From: Bacillota bacterium
Lineage (GTDB): Bacteria; Bacillota_I; Bacilli_A; Acholeplasmatales; Acholeplasmataceae
Length of the DNA stretch: 6,672 bases
Assembly: GCA_023431045.1 (NCBI GenBank)
Contig: JAEYXZ010000097.1
Coordinates: 1-6,672 of the forward strand
Direction of reading: 5' to 3'
A model generated the notes under the pieces. That model made no database searches. It worked only from the letters and a program-made list of their open reading frames with translations, and was not told where the DNA came from. The translations under genes and the position numbers were made by a program. This document shows, one piece after another, positions 5,617 through 6,672 of this stretch; within the stretch, counting starts at the first letter, position 1; every line of letters begins with the position of its first letter.

Positions 5617-5631
5617 AATATTTCGCTTAAA

Positions 5632-6672
5632 TTAAAGTGAAATGATTGTCACACCGTTCAATCCTTCACCAGCACCACCGAATCTATGGGATTTTATGTA
5701 AGGTGATTCCTTGATGTATGCCAACACTGCTTTTCTAACTGCACCAGTACCAAAACCATGAATAATTCGAATTGATGGTAGGTTTGATAAAATCGCTGAA
5801 TCGATTGCTTTATCAATGGCTGGTTTAACATCTTCATATTTAAAACCTCTTAGATCAAGTTCCATTGATCCTTCTTTAGCACGGGTTTCACCACTAAATT
5901 TAACCTTACGGACGGTTTGAGATTTTGATTTAGGTGCTTGAGTCTTAACTAGATCTGAATTGGTAAATTCGAGTTCGAATTGACCAAAATTAACAATCCA
6001 TCCATCTTTCTTAGCTGCTTTGATGATACCTTCTTGTTGATATGGTTTGATGTAAACATGATCACCAACATGAAGTTCTTCATCAATAATCTCGGTGTTA
6101 ATGGTTTGTTCACTCTTGAGTTGATGCTTGATTGCTGCAACTTCAGGTTTTGTTAATGAATTCTTATTGACTAATGATTCCATTAATTCAAGAACCTCTT
6201 GTTTCATCTTCTCAATTCTTGCATATTCTTTGTCTCGAATCTTATCAAGCATTTGAGTTTTTTCTTTTTCAAAACTTAAGTTCTTTTGTTCAAAGTGTGA
6301 TCTTTCTTTTGATAATCTTTGTTTCTCTAGTAAAGTTGATTCTTTGAGATTTGCTAACTCATTTTGTTCAGTGGATAGTTTTTCAAGCATTTTAGCAAGA
6401 TTTGTCTGGCGACCTTGAAGTAACAATTTAGCATGATCAATGACACTTGATTTTAAGCCTAAGCGATTTGCAATAGCAATCGCATGTGACGAACCTGCAA
6501 CACCTAATTGAAGTTTATAGAGTGGTTTTAATGTCTCTTCATCAAATGCCACACTCGCACTTAAAATATCATCATGTTCGAATGCATACATTTTAAGTTC
6601 ACTATAGTGGGTTGTTAGAATAATTCGACAATCTTTTTTTCTTAATTCATCAATGATTGCAATCGCTAATGC
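5632..6672 (-). CDS. mutS2: MutS2 with C-terminal Smr domain (partial, N-terminal half outside window)
   Basis: The family is a MutS-like ABC ATPase without a mismatch-recognition domain. In other bacteria it is linked to suppression of recombination and, in B. subtilis, to rescue of collided ribosomes. About 346 C-terminal residues are visible of an expected 770-790. The frame is open from the right edge: it begins with ALAIAIIDELRKKDCRIILT, just after where Walker B and the signature should be, then THYSELKMYAF with the conserved H-loop histidine, and the SASVAFD segment. A long charged coiled coil follows (about 5.7-fold richer in Lys/Glu than needed to name it is not measured; it is simply conspicuous by eye, near 6170-6440). 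A small beta-rich KOW-like stretch leads to the C-terminal Smr domain, with LDLRG, the HGFGTGAVRKAV loop and GGAGEGLNGVTII. The ATG at 6591 lies inside the ATPase domain and is not the start. Stop is TAA, with no clear terminator before trxA. Confidence 0.95.
   Translation of the reverse strand, partial: ALAIAIIDELRKKDCRIILTTHYSELKMYAFEHDDILSASVAFDEETLKPLYKLQLGVAGSSHAIAIANRLGLKSSVIDHAKLLLQGRQTNLAKMLEKLSTEQNELANLKESTLLEKQRLSKERSHFEQKNLSFEKEKTQMLDKIRDKEYARIEKMKQEVLELMESLVNKNSLTKPEVAAIKHQLKSEQTINTEIIDEELHVGDHVYIKPYQQEGIIKAAKKDGWIVNFGQFELEFTNSDLVKTQAPKSKSQTVRKVKFSGETRAKEGSMELDLRGFKYEDVKPAIDKAIDSAILSNLPSIRIIHGFGTGAVRKAVLAYIKESPYIKSHRFGGAGEGLNGVTIISL

Noticed and set aside
5949..6140. 63-codon open frame on the minus strand
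   Set aside because: It lies in another frame inside the conserved mutS2 coding sequence and has no separate signals.
6589..6591. ATG at 6591 as the start of a short MutS2-like protein
   Set aside because: The same frame stays open to the window edge and encodes the conserved TTHYSELK H-loop just upstream, so the gene is simply cut by the window, not truncated.

Overview
The window reads as a chromosomal housekeeping segment from a low-GC, wall-less or near-wall-less Firmicutes lineage. An Acholeplasma-like member of the Mollicutes is the best guess, and a relative near the Erysipelotrichia is possible. The evidence is AT-rich DNA, B. subtilis-type proteins, a type B RNase P RNA and strong AGGAGG-like ribosome binding sites. 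Every tryptophan codon I checked is TGG, and TGA ends both truB and ribF, so the standard bacterial code applies. That argues against Mycoplasma or Spiroplasma, which read UGA as Trp. The genus is inferred from gene content and style only.

Everything is on the minus strand, so transcription runs from right to left. From the right edge the order is: the C-terminal half of mutS2 (cut by the window edge); trxA with its own promoter and a hairpin terminator; truB-ribF-darA as a tight operon behind an extended -10 promoter; rpsO with its own promoter, a long structured leader and a strong terminator; pnp with its own extended -10 promoter; and rnpB (RNase P RNA), whose promoter starts 2 bases after the pnp stop codon. 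The rnpB 3' end lies beyond the left edge. No stretch of 300 bases lacks a gene.

The genes centre on RNA and translation: TruB makes pseudouridine 55 in tRNA, RNase P matures tRNA 5' ends, PNPase degrades RNA from the 3' end, S15 builds the 30S subunit, and MutS2 of the Smr-bearing type acts on recombination intermediates and/or collided ribosomes. RibF supplies FMN and FAD, thioredoxin supplies reducing power, and DarA is a cyclic-di-AMP receptor. The order truB-ribF-rpsO-pnp is the classical Firmicutes order. The insertion of darA between ribF and rpsO is the main departure I recognise.

I found no mobile element, CRISPR array or novel multi-gene system. The signals most worth a second look are RNA and regulatory ones: a near-continuous 17-bp stem-loop in the rpsO leader (candidate S15 autoregulatory site), a perfect A/U-only hairpin holding the pnp Shine-Dalgarno sequence in its loop, inverted repeats around the -35 boxes of rpsO and trxA, and the rnpB promoter placed directly against the end of pnp.
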